Source: Jejuia pallidilutea
GTDB taxonomy: Bacteria > Bacteroidota > Bacteroidia > Flavobacteriales > Flavobacteriaceae
Length of the DNA stretch: 64,000 nt
Direction: 5' to 3'
Assembly: GCF_002973595.1 (NCBI RefSeq)
Contig: NZ_PVEO01000001.1
Coordinates: 496,001 to 560,000, forward strand
Shown here: positions 36,506 through 44,637 of the stretch, in pieces
How positions within the stretch are numbered: position 1 is the stretch's first letter
Layout of the letters: each line of letters begins with the position of its first letter
Program-made: the position numbers and the translations under genes
The notes under the pieces: generated by a model
What the model was told of the DNA's origin: nothing
Database searches by the model: none
Seen by the model: the letters and a program-made list of their open reading frames with translations, nothing else

Positions 36506-36537
36506 ATAAAAAAGCCGAAGAGAAATCTTCGGCTTTT
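36506..36537 (-). terminator. Intrinsic terminator of tRNA-Leu
   Basis: Perfect stem AAGCCGAAGA / TCTTCGGCTT with a GAAA-type loop and a T-run on the minus strand. It starts three bases after the tRNA-Leu 3' end, the expected position for ending the tRNA transcript. Confidence 0.85.
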
Positions 36538-36539
36538 AG

Positions 36540-36621
36540 TGCGGGTGAAGGGACTCGAACCCCCACACCTTGCGGCATTAGATCCTAAGTCTAACGTGTC
36601 TACCAATTCCACCACACCCGC
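36540..36621 (-). tRNA. tRNA-Leu(UAG)
   Basis: The minus strand folds as a complete 82-nt class II tRNA: acceptor GCGGGTG / CACCCGC, D arm TGGAATTGGTAGACA, anticodon stem TTAGA / TCTAA with loop CTTAGGA and anticodon TAG, a long variable arm (TGCCGCAAGGTGT) and T arm GGGGGTTCGAGTCCC. It is intact. A second, truncated copy lies upstream of it at 36651-36694. Confidence 0.95.
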
Positions 36622-36650
36622 ATTTCATAATTTTAACACTAATAATTAGG

Positions 36651-36694
36651 TTAAATCCTAAGTCTAGCGTGTCTACCAATTCCACCACGCCCGC
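36651..36694 (-). pseudogene. Half tRNA-Leu remnant
   Basis: The minus strand repeats the 5' half of tRNA-Leu with a few changes: acceptor 5' strand GCGGGCG instead of GCGGGTG, the same D arm, and the anticodon arm with CTAGA in place of TTAGA. The variable arm, T arm and 3' acceptor are missing, so it cannot form a tRNA. It is 5' of the intact gene and is either a deleted tandem tRNA or a scar from an integration event. Confidence 0.8.
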
Positions 36695-36794
36695 AAAAGG
36701 ACTGCAAATATAATCAACATTTTTAAATTGCAAACTTTATAGCACCAAAAAACATTCTTTTTTATACTTTTGAATACAACCATAAATATATCGC

Positions 36795-38186
36795 ATGAAT
36801 ACTATTACCTCTTATATAGAAAATAATAAAGAACGATTTGTAAACGAGCTTATAGAATTACTCAAAATACCATCTATTAGTGCCGATTCTGCATTTAAGA
36901 ACGACGTACTAAAAACAGCCGAAATTATTAAAGTTAGCCTTGAAAACGCAGGATGTGATGCTGTTGAAATTTGTAAAACAGACGGCTACCCTATTGTTTA
37001 CGGTGAAAAAATAATTGACAAAAACCTTCCAACCGTTTTGGTTTACGGCCATTACGATGTACAACCGCCTGATCCTTTAGAACTTTGGAATTCTGCCCCA
37101 TTTGAACCAATTATTGAAAAAACCGAATTGCATCCCGAAGGTGCTATTTTTGCTCGCGGTGCATGCGATGATAAAGGACAAATGTATATGCACGTAAAAG
37201 CGTTAGAATTTATGACCTCTACCCATCAGCTGCCATGTAATGTGAAGTTTATGATTGAAGGCGAAGAGGAAGTTGGTAGTGCTAATTTGGCAACTTTTGT
37301 AAAAAACAACAAAGAAAAGTTACAAAATGATGTAATCCTTATTTCCGACACTGGCATGATTGCCAAGGACGTACCCTCTATAACAACAGGATTACGAGGG
37401 TTAAGTTATGTTGAAGTAGAGGTAACAGGCCCTAACCGCGATTTACATTCAGGACTATATGGGGGTGCGGTAGCAAATCCTATTAACATCTTATCTAAAA
37501 TGATTGCCTCGCTTCATGATGAAAACAACCACATTACTATTCCTGGGTTTTATAACAAGGTAGAAAACCTATCTGAAGAAGAACGTGCTGAAATGGCCAA
37601 AGCCCCATTTAATTTAGATGCTTACAAAAAGGCTTTAGACATAAGCGATGTTTATGGCGAAAAAGGCTATACAACCAACGAACGCAACTCTATTAGACCC
37701 ACGCTGGATGTAAATGGCATTTGGGGTGGCTACACTGGCGAAGGCGCCAAAACCGTAATTGCAAGTAAAGCCTACGCTAAAATTTCTATGCGCTTGGTAC
37801 CACACCAAGACTGGGAAGAAATTACTCAGCTATTTAAAACACATTTTGAGAGTATTGCCCCAGATGCTGTAAAAGTTAAAGTTACACCTCACCATGGTGG
37901 TCAAGGTTACGTAACACCAATAGATAGTATTGGTTATAAAGCAGCCTCTAAAGCGTACAAACAAACCTTTGGCAAAACTCCAATTCCTCAGCGCAGTGGA
38001 GGAAGTATTCCTATAGTTTCTCTTTTTGAAAAAGAACTAAAAAGTAAAACTATTTTAATGGGATTTGGTCTAGATAGCGACGCCATCCATTCACCAAACG
38101 AACATTTTGGAGTTTGGAATTATTTAAAAGGCATAGAAACCATCCCGTATTTTTACAAATATTTCACGGAATTAAAAGCCAAATAA
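36795..38186 (+). CDS. M20-family metallodipeptidase
   Basis: A cytosolic zinc dipeptidase of 463 residues. The metal site is visible: H86 and D88 in VYGHYDVQPPDP, the bridging aspartate in ARGACDDKGQMYMH, E-E in MIEGEEEVGS, and a C-terminal histidine in DAIHSPNEHF. The dimerisation domain (GPNRDLHSGLYGGAV) is present. No signal peptide. A decayed copy of its first 50 codons lies at 39040, on the far side of the Lrp-type regulator, so this region has been duplicated. Confidence 0.93.
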   Translation: MNTITSYIENNKERFVNELIELLKIPSISADSAFKNDVLKTAEIIKVSLENAGCDAVEICKTDGYPIVYGEKIIDKNLPTVLVYGHYDVQPPDPLELWNSAPFEPIIEKTELHPEGAIFARGACDDKGQMYMHVKALEFMTSTHQLPCNVKFMIEGEEEVGSANLATFVKNNKEKLQNDVILISDTGMIAKDVPSITTGLRGLSYVEVEVTGPNRDLHSGLYGGAVANPINILSKMIASLHDENNHITIPGFYNKVENLSEEERAEMAKAPFNLDAYKKALDISDVYGEKGYTTNERNSIRPTLDVNGIWGGYTGEGAKTVIASKAYAKISMRLVPHQDWEEITQLFKTHFESIAPDAVKVKVTPHHGGQGYVTPIDSIGYKAASKAYKQTFGKTPIPQRSGGSIPIVSLFEKELKSKTILMGFGLDSDAIHSPNEHFGVWNYLKGIETIPYFYKYFTELKAK

Positions 38187-38400
38187 CCGTAAATACTTGT
38201 TAATGATTCTATCGCAAGAATACAGGCCATATTATAGTTTAATTCAAAAGACAGTCTTCAGGTTTTTATTTTTATACTTCTTAATTTAATTTTATGATAT
38301 TTTTCTACCGCCCTCATTTGACAATCGATAAACTCCATTAAAATGGAAGTTGATCTTTACGCTATCGACAGACAAAAGAAAAATTAGGTCTCAAGAGTAA

Positions 38401-38877
38401 TCACAAACAAAAAATAGAATTTTCCTTTACAGGATCCACAACAAATGAGCTTTGTATTGTTGCAATACCATCAACAACAGATAGTTTTTCATTGATGAAA
38501 TGATGAAATTCAGAAATATTCCCTACCACAACTTTTAATAGAAAATCAAAATTTCCTGAAACATGATGACACTCCATTATTTCAGAAAGCAAGCAACTTT
38601 GCTCTTTGAAGTTATCTAATAGTTCTTTTTGATGCTTCAGTAAAGAAACTTGGCAATATGCCAAAACATGTTTTCCAATTTTATCTCTATCGAGAAGAAC
38701 AACATGAGATTTTATAACCTGTTGTTGTTCTAATTTCCTAATCCGCTCATAGGTTGGTGTAACGCTTAATCCAACTTTACTGGCAATTTCCTTAGTGTTT
38801 TGTTTAGCATTCTTTTGAAGTTCCATTAATATTTTTCTGTCGATTTTATCCATACAAGATTTTTTTTCTGAATTCAT
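38401..38877 (-). CDS. Lrp/AsnC-family transcriptional regulator
   Basis: A 158-residue regulator with N-terminal winged helix-turn-helix (IDRKILMELQKNAKQNTKEIASKVGLSVTPTYERIRKLEQQ) and C-terminal RAM ligand domain (HHVSGNFDFLLKVVVGNISEFHHFINEKL). The real start could be the Met at residue 9. It binds DNA as an oligomer and usually senses an amino acid. It is divergent from the transporter gene at 39217, with the dipeptidase remnant between, so it probably regulates that transporter or itself. Confidence 0.9.
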   Translation of the reverse strand: MNSEKKSCMDKIDRKILMELQKNAKQNTKEIASKVGLSVTPTYERIRKLEQQQVIKSHVVLLDRDKIGKHVLAYCQVSLLKHQKELLDNFKEQSCLLSEIMECHHVSGNFDFLLKVVVGNISEFHHFINEKLSVVDGIATIQSSFVVDPVKENSIFCL

Positions 38878-39039
38878 ACAGTCTCAAAATACAAAATAGT
38901 TCAAAATCACTGTATTTTTCAAATATAAAAATATATTTTCTGTATTCATATAAAAAATAGATTTTAAAACTATTTAATAGTAATTTTACAGCTTTAACAA
39001 CACAAAGAAGAAGACTCAAAATAACTTTGAATTTTATTT

Positions 39040-39195
39040 TTGGATACCATTAAATTTTACATTGAAGAAAATAAACAACGGTTTTTAGAGGAGCTTATTG
39101 AACTTCTTAAATCCCCCTAAATAAGTGCAGATTCAGCTTAACAAAAATGATGTTTTAAAAACCGCAAATACCATGCTTTAAAAGGCTTGAATACA
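39040..39195 (+). pseudogene. 5' fragment of a second M20 dipeptidase
   Basis: The frame LDTIKFYIEENKQRFLEELIELLK matches the first residues of the dipeptidase at 36795 (MNTITSYIENNKERFVNELIELLK). It then continues SP-stop-ISADSA-stop, with the IPSISADSAF segment of the intact gene broken by two stops, and DVLKTANTM after a frameshift. The start codon is now TTG. Similarity fades near 39190, just before the transporter gene. Confidence 0.8.
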
Positions 39196-39216
39196 ATTAA
39201 TCACTAAGAACCCTAT

Positions 39217-40077
39217 ATGAGAAAAAGATACACCTCTAGTCTTGCAACGCTTTTATTCGCTGCACTTTTAATTAGTACTTCTGGGTCTTTAGGTAAATTC
39301 ATAAACCTACCTATACCTGTTATAACTTGGTGGCGTTCATCATTGAGTGCCCTATTTCTTTTTCTTTTTTGTAAAATTAAAAAAATAGATTTAAAGATTA
39401 AATATAGGAGAGACCTTATCACAATCCTTTTAAGCACTATACTTTTAGGCATTAGTTGGATATCTTATTTCTATGCCTTAAAACTCTCTAATGTTGCTTT
39501 GGGAATGTTATCTCTATTTACATTTCCGGTTATAACTGCATTTTTAGAACCCCTATTCAGCAAAACCAAGCTCAGCTCAACACATGTTATTCTCGGAATA
39601 ATAGTACTAGCTGGAATTTACATTTTAGCACCAGATTTTGATTTTAAAAACACTTATGTGAAAGGCATTCTTTTTGGCGTTTTTTCGGCGGTTTGTTATG
39701 CTCTTAGAAATTTAATGTTAAAACCATATGTTTCAAATTATCATGGTTCGACCTTAATGACCTATCAGACCCTATTTCTAACCATTCTGCTCATTCCAGT
39801 AATTTTCTTGATGGATACTGTGAACACTACAGAACAGCTTCCAAACTTGATAATTCTGGCTCTTATTACAACGGCTATTGGCCACACGTTATTTATAATG
39901 AGTTTAAAACATTTTTCTGTTAGTACAGCAAGCATTATTGGAACAGCACAACCCATTTTTGGGATTATAATTGCTTTTTTATTCTTAAATGAATCTCCAT
40001 CAATCAACACCTATATTGGCGGAACACTCATCCTTGGAACGGTGATTATAGAAAGTATTCGGTCTAAAACAAACTGA
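39217..40077 (+). CDS. EamA/DMT-family transporter
   Basis: A 286-residue inner-membrane protein with about ten predicted transmembrane segments in two EamA repeats (LLISTSGSLGKFINLPIPVITWWRS and FGVFSAVCYALRNLMLKPYV). Members export amino acids or metabolites. It is divergent from the Lrp/AsnC gene, an arrangement seen for amino-acid exporters controlled by the neighbouring regulator. Substrate unknown. Confidence 0.88.
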   Translation: MRKRYTSSLATLLFAALLISTSGSLGKFINLPIPVITWWRSSLSALFLFLFCKIKKIDLKIKYRRDLITILLSTILLGISWISYFYALKLSNVALGMLSLFTFPVITAFLEPLFSKTKLSSTHVILGIIVLAGIYILAPDFDFKNTYVKGILFGVFSAVCYALRNLMLKPYVSNYHGSTLMTYQTLFLTILLIPVIFLMDTVNTTEQLPNLIILALITTAIGHTLFIMSLKHFSVSTASIIGTAQPIFGIIIAFLFLNESPSINTYIGGTLILGTVIIESIRSKTN

Positions 40078-40151
40078 TTTTTTCCTGAATATTGTAACAA
40101 AACACCAGCTTTAACGTTCTAATAGTCAATCAATCAAAAAACAAACTTAGT

Positions 40152-41252
40152 ATGTTAAAGCGATTTTTTATCATTTGCTCTGGGGCAGACTCCACTATTC
40201 TAGAAAATTGTTCATCTGGAGAACAAAATAAATATGCAGGTATTGGCGCAACCGTTTTCTTTACAGCCGTTATGGCTTTTATTGCTGCTGGTTATGCACT
40301 TTACACTGTTTTTAACAACTTATTTGCTGCCATATTTTTCGGCTTAATTTGGGGGTTATTAATATTCAATCTAGACCGTTATATTGTTTCTACTTTAAAA
40401 AAAACAGGTAATGCTTTAGATGAATTTATTCAAGCAACTCCACGAATTATTTTAGCTGTAATTATTGCTATTGTTATTGCAAAACCCTTAGAATTAAAAA
40501 TCTTTGAAAAAGAAATTAATCAGGTATTACTTGAAGAAAAAAATGCAATGACGCTAAATAATAAAGCACAATTAGCTGAACAATTTACACCAGAAATAGA
40601 AGTATTAAACACACAAATAAACAACTTACAAAACGAAATTACTTCCAAAGAAAATGAAGTAAATAATTTATACAACACCTATATTTCTGAAGCCGAAGGA
40701 ACTGCTGGCACAAAACTTCTAGGAAAAGGCCCAGTTTACAAAGAAAAACGCGAAAAACACGATGCGGCATTGGCTGATTTGCAAATACTTAAAACCGAAA
40801 ACAAAGCAAAAATTCTTGCTGCGGAAACCAAAATTGCCGAATTACAAGGCGATTACAATACACAAGTAGTGAATACCCAACCTATAATTAATAACTTTGA
40901 TGGATTAATGGCCCGCATAAATGCCTTAAACAAATTGCCATGGTTGCCATCGTTTTTTATATTCTTATTGTTTTTAGCTGTAGAAACCGCTCCAATATTT
41001 GCAAAATTAATATCACCTAAAGGCGTTTATGATTTTAAATTGGAGGACGAGGAAGATACCGTTAAAAATTTAATGCTTCAAAACAAACACCAAAGAGCAG
41101 CTTTACTTAATACAGAAAACACTCTTAACGATAATGTGTACTCCAATATAGAAAACAACGAAGAACTGTACGCTTATAAAAGCAAAAAGGCTCGCGAATT
41201 ATTACAAATGCAAGCCGACGCTTTTTATAAAAAACAGAAATCTATTTTATAA
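40152..41252 (+). CDS. DUF4407 family membrane protein
   Basis: A 366-residue protein with four predicted transmembrane segments: two near residues 30-85, one near 95-115 and one near 260-285. Between the third and fourth lies a coiled coil (NTQINNLQNEITSKENEVNNLYNTYI and LQILKTENKAKILAAETKI). The N-terminus SGADSTILENCSSGEQNKYAGIGATVFFTA is typical of DUF4407. Function is unknown. It is monocistronic and convergent with the STAS-like gene, two bases away. Confidence 0.85.
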   Translation: MLKRFFIICSGADSTILENCSSGEQNKYAGIGATVFFTAVMAFIAAGYALYTVFNNLFAAIFFGLIWGLLIFNLDRYIVSTLKKTGNALDEFIQATPRIILAVIIAIVIAKPLELKIFEKEINQVLLEEKNAMTLNNKAQLAEQFTPEIEVLNTQINNLQNEITSKENEVNNLYNTYISEAEGTAGTKLLGKGPVYKEKREKHDAALADLQILKTENKAKILAAETKIAELQGDYNTQVVNTQPIINNFDGLMARINALNKLPWLPSFFIFLLFLAVETAPIFAKLISPKGVYDFKLEDEEDTVKNLMLQNKHQRAALLNTENTLNDNVYSNIENNEELYAYKSKKARELLQMQADAFYKKQKSIL

Positions 41253-41253
41253 A

Positions 41254-41535
41254 TTATGCCATTGCTTCGTTGGCTTTAAAATGCTCGTAAAGCGCTTTAC
41301 AGCCCAAACCCACAATAGATAATTCTTTATTATCCCTTAAAGATTTTGTATGAAAATCTGCAAGCGCATTTACACCAAAGCGATCTACGGTTTGCAACTC
41401 TTCAATACTAATAGTTAGCGCATTATACTTTTTGTATGCTTTTAACAATTCAGCTTGAAATATGCCTACATTATTTTTGTTAAGTACACCTTTTAATTTA
41501 ATAAAATTATTACAAGAAATTATATTTAAATCCAT
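41254..41535 (-). CDS. STAS-like small protein A
   Basis: A 93-residue protein with beta-alpha pattern like anti-sigma-factor antagonists: LKGVLNKNNVGIFQAELLKAY, ALTISIEELQTVDRFGVNALADFH, ELSIVGLGCKALYEHFK. In phosphorylated STAS proteins the segment after the fourth strand is D-S-S-G; here it is D-R-F-G, so no phosphoserine is available. A tandem paralogue lies at 41691. A role in membrane or partner-switch regulation is possible but unproved. Confidence 0.7.
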   Translation of the reverse strand: MDLNIISCNNFIKLKGVLNKNNVGIFQAELLKAYKKYNALTISIEELQTVDRFGVNALADFHTKSLRDNKELSIVGLGCKALYEHFKANEAMA

Positions 41536-41690
41536 ATCATAAATTGTTTACACCGATAAATTTGGGGTTTAATCGATTTATTTCGCAATAAATATAGTAA
41601 AATATTTTAAATTTCTTACGCAATAAAACACCAAGCATGTTTTGTTACATAAGTATTTACTAAAAAAAGCTAATAATAATTAGCAGCAGG

Positions 41691-41969
41691 TTACGCTGCT
41701 TCGTATGTTTTAAAATGATCGTAAAGTTCTTTACAACCTAAGCCCACAATAGACAGTTGAATGTTGTTTTTAATAGATTGCGCATGTAAGTCTGCAAGAG
41801 CATTAACGCCATGTCTATCTACACTTTCTAGAGCCTCTACACTAATAGTAAGTACTTTAAATGTTTTAAAAGCTTTTTTAAATTCTTTCTGAAACACTTC
41901 AACATTACTTTTATTTAGCGTTCCTTTTAATTTGAAGAAATTATTGCAACTGGTAATTCTTAATTCCAT
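41691..41969 (-). CDS. STAS-like small protein B
   Basis: A 92-residue paralogue of the protein at 41254, with the same layout (LKGTLNKSNVEVFQKEFKKAF, VLTISVEALESVDRHGVNALADLH, QLSIVGLGCKELYDHFK). The site of the phosphoserine is D-R-H-G. Both genes are preceded by similar sequence, ATAAATTTGGG followed by TTAATCG (41556 and 41992), so the duplication included the upstream region. The proteins are conserved enough to be under selection. Confidence 0.7.
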   Translation of the reverse strand: MELRITSCNNFFKLKGTLNKSNVEVFQKEFKKAFKTFKVLTISVEALESVDRHGVNALADLHAQSIKNNIQLSIVGLGCKELYDHFKTYEAA

Positions 41970-42187
41970 AATACATAAATTTTTAATTCAACAATAAATT
42001 TGGGCTATTAATCGTCTGGTAATGATGTAAATATAGTTAGTAAAAACAAAAAACCTTTTATTTTTCGATAAATAGATTTTTACTTAGGTTGAACGTCTTA
42101 GTGATGTCAATTTCATCGATGACTAACATTTTTGACATGATTTTTTTATTACTTTTACCAATAACACTTTTGAAAAACATAGCGATT

Positions 42188-42619
42188 ATGAGAACATTTT
42201 CTATACTTTTTTTTCTTTTATCATTTAGCCTTACCTATGCCCAGGCCAATAAAGACGCCGATGTTAAAGCTATTAATAAAGTACTGAAACAACAACGCAT
42301 TGCTTGGTCTAATAACGATATTGAAGGCTACATGGAAGGCTATTGGAAAAATGATGCTCTAGCATTTTATGGCAATAAAGGTGTTACCTATGGTTGGGAA
42401 AATACTTTAGACCACTATTTAACCTACTACCCAACCGCAGCCTATACCGGCAAGTTAAGTTTTAAAATAAACGCTGTAAATAACATTGCACCAGATGCCT
42501 ACTATGTTTTGGGTGAGTATCACATTAAGCGCGATATTGGTAATGCAGATGGCATTTTTATGCTAGTATTTAAAAAGATTAATGGCGAATGGAAAATTAT
42601 TGCTGACACTTCGGTATAG
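42188..42619 (+). CDS. Secreted NTF2-like (DUF4440/SnoaL-type) protein
   Basis: The Met at 42188 gives a clean signal peptide (MRTFSILFFLLSFSLTYAQ); an upstream Met adds 33 residues with no clear role. The mature part, IAWSNNDIEGYMEGYWKNDALAFYG to GIFMLVFKKINGEWKIIADTS, is a single NTF2-like fold of about 140 residues. These bind small ligands or act as isomerase-like enzymes. The partner or ligand is unknown. It is monocistronic. Confidence 0.82.
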   Translation: MRTFSILFFLLSFSLTYAQANKDADVKAINKVLKQQRIAWSNNDIEGYMEGYWKNDALAFYGNKGVTYGWENTLDHYLTYYPTAAYTGKLSFKINAVNNIAPDAYYVLGEYHIKRDIGNADGIFMLVFKKINGEWKIIADTSV

Positions 42620-42755
42620 TTTTTAGCCATTTTTGTTTATGTCGCGAATATATACGTTAATTAATTTTATTAGAAAAAAGGGTATTGTGTTTGTTGCTGT
42701 AATTGAACTCAAATTTTAATTTTCAACATTAAAACGAGTCGATTATTTTTGTAAT

Positions 42756-42893
42756 ATGAAATACAGTTATAAAGTAATACTCATGATAATTCTGGCGGCC
42801 ATAACCATTAATGGTTTGGTAACAGGTAAGTATTTATTTTTAGTATTTATGTTTCCGTTAGGTCTTGGTTTTTTTAATAAGAAAGACCCTTAG
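42756..42893 (+). CDS. Small membrane protein of 45 residues
   Basis: ATG at 42756 to TAG at 42893 encodes MKYSYKVILMIILAAITING followed by GKYLFLVFMFPLGLGFFNKKDP. It has one or two hydrophobic segments and a charged tail, so a small inner-membrane protein is plausible. It is directly followed by the PhnA-type gene on the other strand, convergent. Length is short and no homologue is recognised. Confidence 0.5.
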   Translation: MKYSYKVILMIILAAITINGLVTGKYLFLVFMFPLGLGFFNKKDP

Positions 42894-43472
42894 TTAGGTT
42901 TTCTTAACATAGGCTGTAATAATAACAATTTGTTGTCCACCAACTTTACCTTCAATATAATCTGCATTCTCAGGGTCTAAACGAATATTACGGACTGCTG
43001 TACCTTGTTTTGCTACCATGCTAGACCCTTTTACTTTAAGATCTTTAACCAACACTACGGCATCTCCATTTTCTAAAATAACGCCATTAGTATCACGATG
43101 AATAATTCTTTCGCTCTCGTCTTTGTCCTCTCCTGTTGCCCTAGCTAAAGCCAAAGCATCATCATCTAAATACATCATATCTAACAAATCTTTTGGCCAC
43201 CCTTCGTTACGAAGTCTTTGCAGCATTCGCCATGCCATAATTTGTACAGCAACATGCTCACTCCACATGCTATCGTTTAAACAACGCCAATGGTTAGGTT
43301 TCATGTCTTCATCGCCATTTATTTGATCTAAACAGGTTTTACATACCAAAATAGCATTATCCACACTATCGTTTAAAGATGGCGGAATAGTATATTGTGC
43401 TAAATTCTTTGTAGACCCGCATAATTCGCAAGTAGTGTTACTTCTATCTTTTAAAGTTTGTAGTACGCTCAT
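42894..43472 (-). CDS. PhnA (YjdM)-family zinc-ribbon protein
   Basis: A 192-residue cytosolic protein. The N-terminal zinc ribbon (CELCGSTKNLAQYTIPP and CKTCLDQI) is followed by a helical segment (DMKPNHWRCLNDSMWSEH) and the C-terminal PhnA domain (DTNGVILENGDAVVLVKDLKVKGSSMVAKQGTAVRNI). Named after phosphonate operons but not proven to act on phosphonates; no phn genes lie nearby. Gene is monocistronic. Confidence 0.9.
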   Translation of the reverse strand: MSVLQTLKDRSNTTCELCGSTKNLAQYTIPPSLNDSVDNAILVCKTCLDQINGDEDMKPNHWRCLNDSMWSEHVAVQIMAWRMLQRLRNEGWPKDLLDMMYLDDDALALARATGEDKDESERIIHRDTNGVILENGDAVVLVKDLKVKGSSMVAKQGTAVRNIRLDPENADYIEGKVGGQQIVIITAYVKKT

Positions 43473-43512
43473 TAAAATTGGTTTGCTATTGCAATAATAG
43501 GTTTTTTTAAGA

Positions 43513-43890
43513 TTAAAAATTGGATATATTTTTCAATTGTTCCTGCATCTTTTTGGTCATACCTTTTACTACCATATTGTAAGAATGGTCTATAAGATCT
43601 TTAATAAATTCAGGTTTTAGTTCGCCTTTATAAATACATATAGTGTTCCAATGTTTGTTACTCACATAAGGGCCTGCATAAATACTTTGGTAAGTAGCAC
43701 GAAGCTCCATGGTGTAGTCCGGATCGCATTTAAGGGTAATGGTAGCTTCTCCTTTATCCCATAAACTTAAATGTGCTAAGAGGAACATTTTATTTAATAC
43801 TTTAAAAACCAACGTGCTTTCATCAAAAGGAAAACTCTCTGATGTTCCTTTTTTACTCAAGCAGTAGGCCCTTATTTGTTCTATGTTCAT
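43513..43890 (-). CDS. MmcQ/YjbR family protein
   Basis: A 125-residue protein with the CyaY-like fold of the MmcQ/YjbR family: IRAYCLSKKGTSESFPFDES, VLNKMFLLAHL, TITLKCDPDYTMELRATY and KHWNTICI. Some members bind DNA through a double-wing motif. Function in this organism is unknown. It follows the REP-like repeat at 43912 and is 40 bp before the PhnA-type gene. Confidence 0.88.
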   Translation of the reverse strand: MNIEQIRAYCLSKKGTSESFPFDESTLVFKVLNKMFLLAHLSLWDKGEATITLKCDPDYTMELRATYQSIYAGPYVSNKHWNTICIYKGELKPEFIKDLIDHSYNMVVKGMTKKMQEQLKNISNF

Positions 43891-43911
43891 TGTTCGCTGT
43901 TAATTTTTTTT

Positions 43912-44000
43912 GGGCGTTACCACGCTTTGGGCGTGGTCGGGCTTTCACTACTCAATCCCTCCTACGTCGGGGATTTCAAACATGCCGTTCAATCCCTAAC
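43912..44000. repeat. REP-like palindromic intergenic element
   Basis: A structured, G+C-richer patch. The outer stem GCGTTA / TAACGC encloses a hairpin CCACGC-TTTGG-GCGTGG and a second pair ATCCC / GGGAT. Similar GGGCGTTACC-type sequences are scattered in flavobacterial intergenic DNA. It separates DUF4230 (44029) from the MmcQ/YjbR gene (43890). Copies elsewhere in the genome cannot be checked from this window. Confidence 0.55.
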
Positions 44001-44028
44001 GCGAACACATCCACCAAAAAACACGTTC

Positions 44029-44637
44029 TTATTCCACCAACTTTATATCTTCAGCTTCAATTTTTAAAGCAGTATAATCTAAAGTCCAGCCAATAGTTTC
44101 AACTATGGTTTCTATTAATAAAATTGTTTCTAAAACTTCTTGTTGTGCTATTTCAATTAATCCACTTTCAGGAATTTTAGCTCTTATATGTACTTTAGCC
44201 TCGTTGTGCAAATCGGTTAAATCGTTTGCTTCAAATCTATTAAAATAACCATCGGATTTATCATAATAATTCAAGTTTGTTTCGATGGATAATACTTCGG
44301 GCTGCGGAAAATGCTCTAAAATAATTTTCTTTTTATAATTATCTGCCTTTAATTTTATTTTAGACAAATCGTATCCCACATGAGCCTTTGCGTTAATAAT
44401 TACCAGTGCTTTTTTTCTACTGGAAATTAATTTTAAAAACCGCTGTTTTACATCTTCATAATGGTAAATTTCAGCAAAATCGCCTTCAACGGTAATAAAC
44501 TTGCACACTTTTTTAATCTTGTTTAATAAAATGGTAGATTGTGTATTTACCAATTGTTTATTCTTTATAGATTTTACAATGGTAACTACAGCAAGCGTTA
44601 CTAAAACGGTAATAATTATTGCAATAAACACCTCCAT
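44029..44637 (-). CDS. DUF4230 membrane-anchored protein
   Basis: A 202-residue protein with one N-terminal transmembrane segment (MEVFIAIIITVLVTLAVVTIV) and a soluble domain recognisable as DUF4230 (CKFITVEGDFAEIYHYEDVK, LVIINAKAHVGYDLSKIKL, FNRFEANDLTDLHNEAKVHIR). Function is unknown. It starts one base from the stop of the cyclase gene at 44638, so the two are co-transcribed with HemW upstream. Confidence 0.85.
   Translation of the reverse strand: MEVFIAIIITVLVTLAVVTIVKSIKNKQLVNTQSTILLNKIKKVCKFITVEGDFAEIYHYEDVKQRFLKLISSRKKALVIINAKAHVGYDLSKIKLKADNYKKKIILEHFPQPEVLSIETNLNYYDKSDGYFNRFEANDLTDLHNEAKVHIRAKIPESGLIEIAQQEVLETILLIETIVETIGWTLDYTALKIEAEDIKLVE

Noticed and set aside
36458-36649. A 63-codon plus-strand open frame
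   Set aside because: It runs through the tRNA-Leu gene on the other strand and has no domain; it is a common spurious reading of a tRNA.
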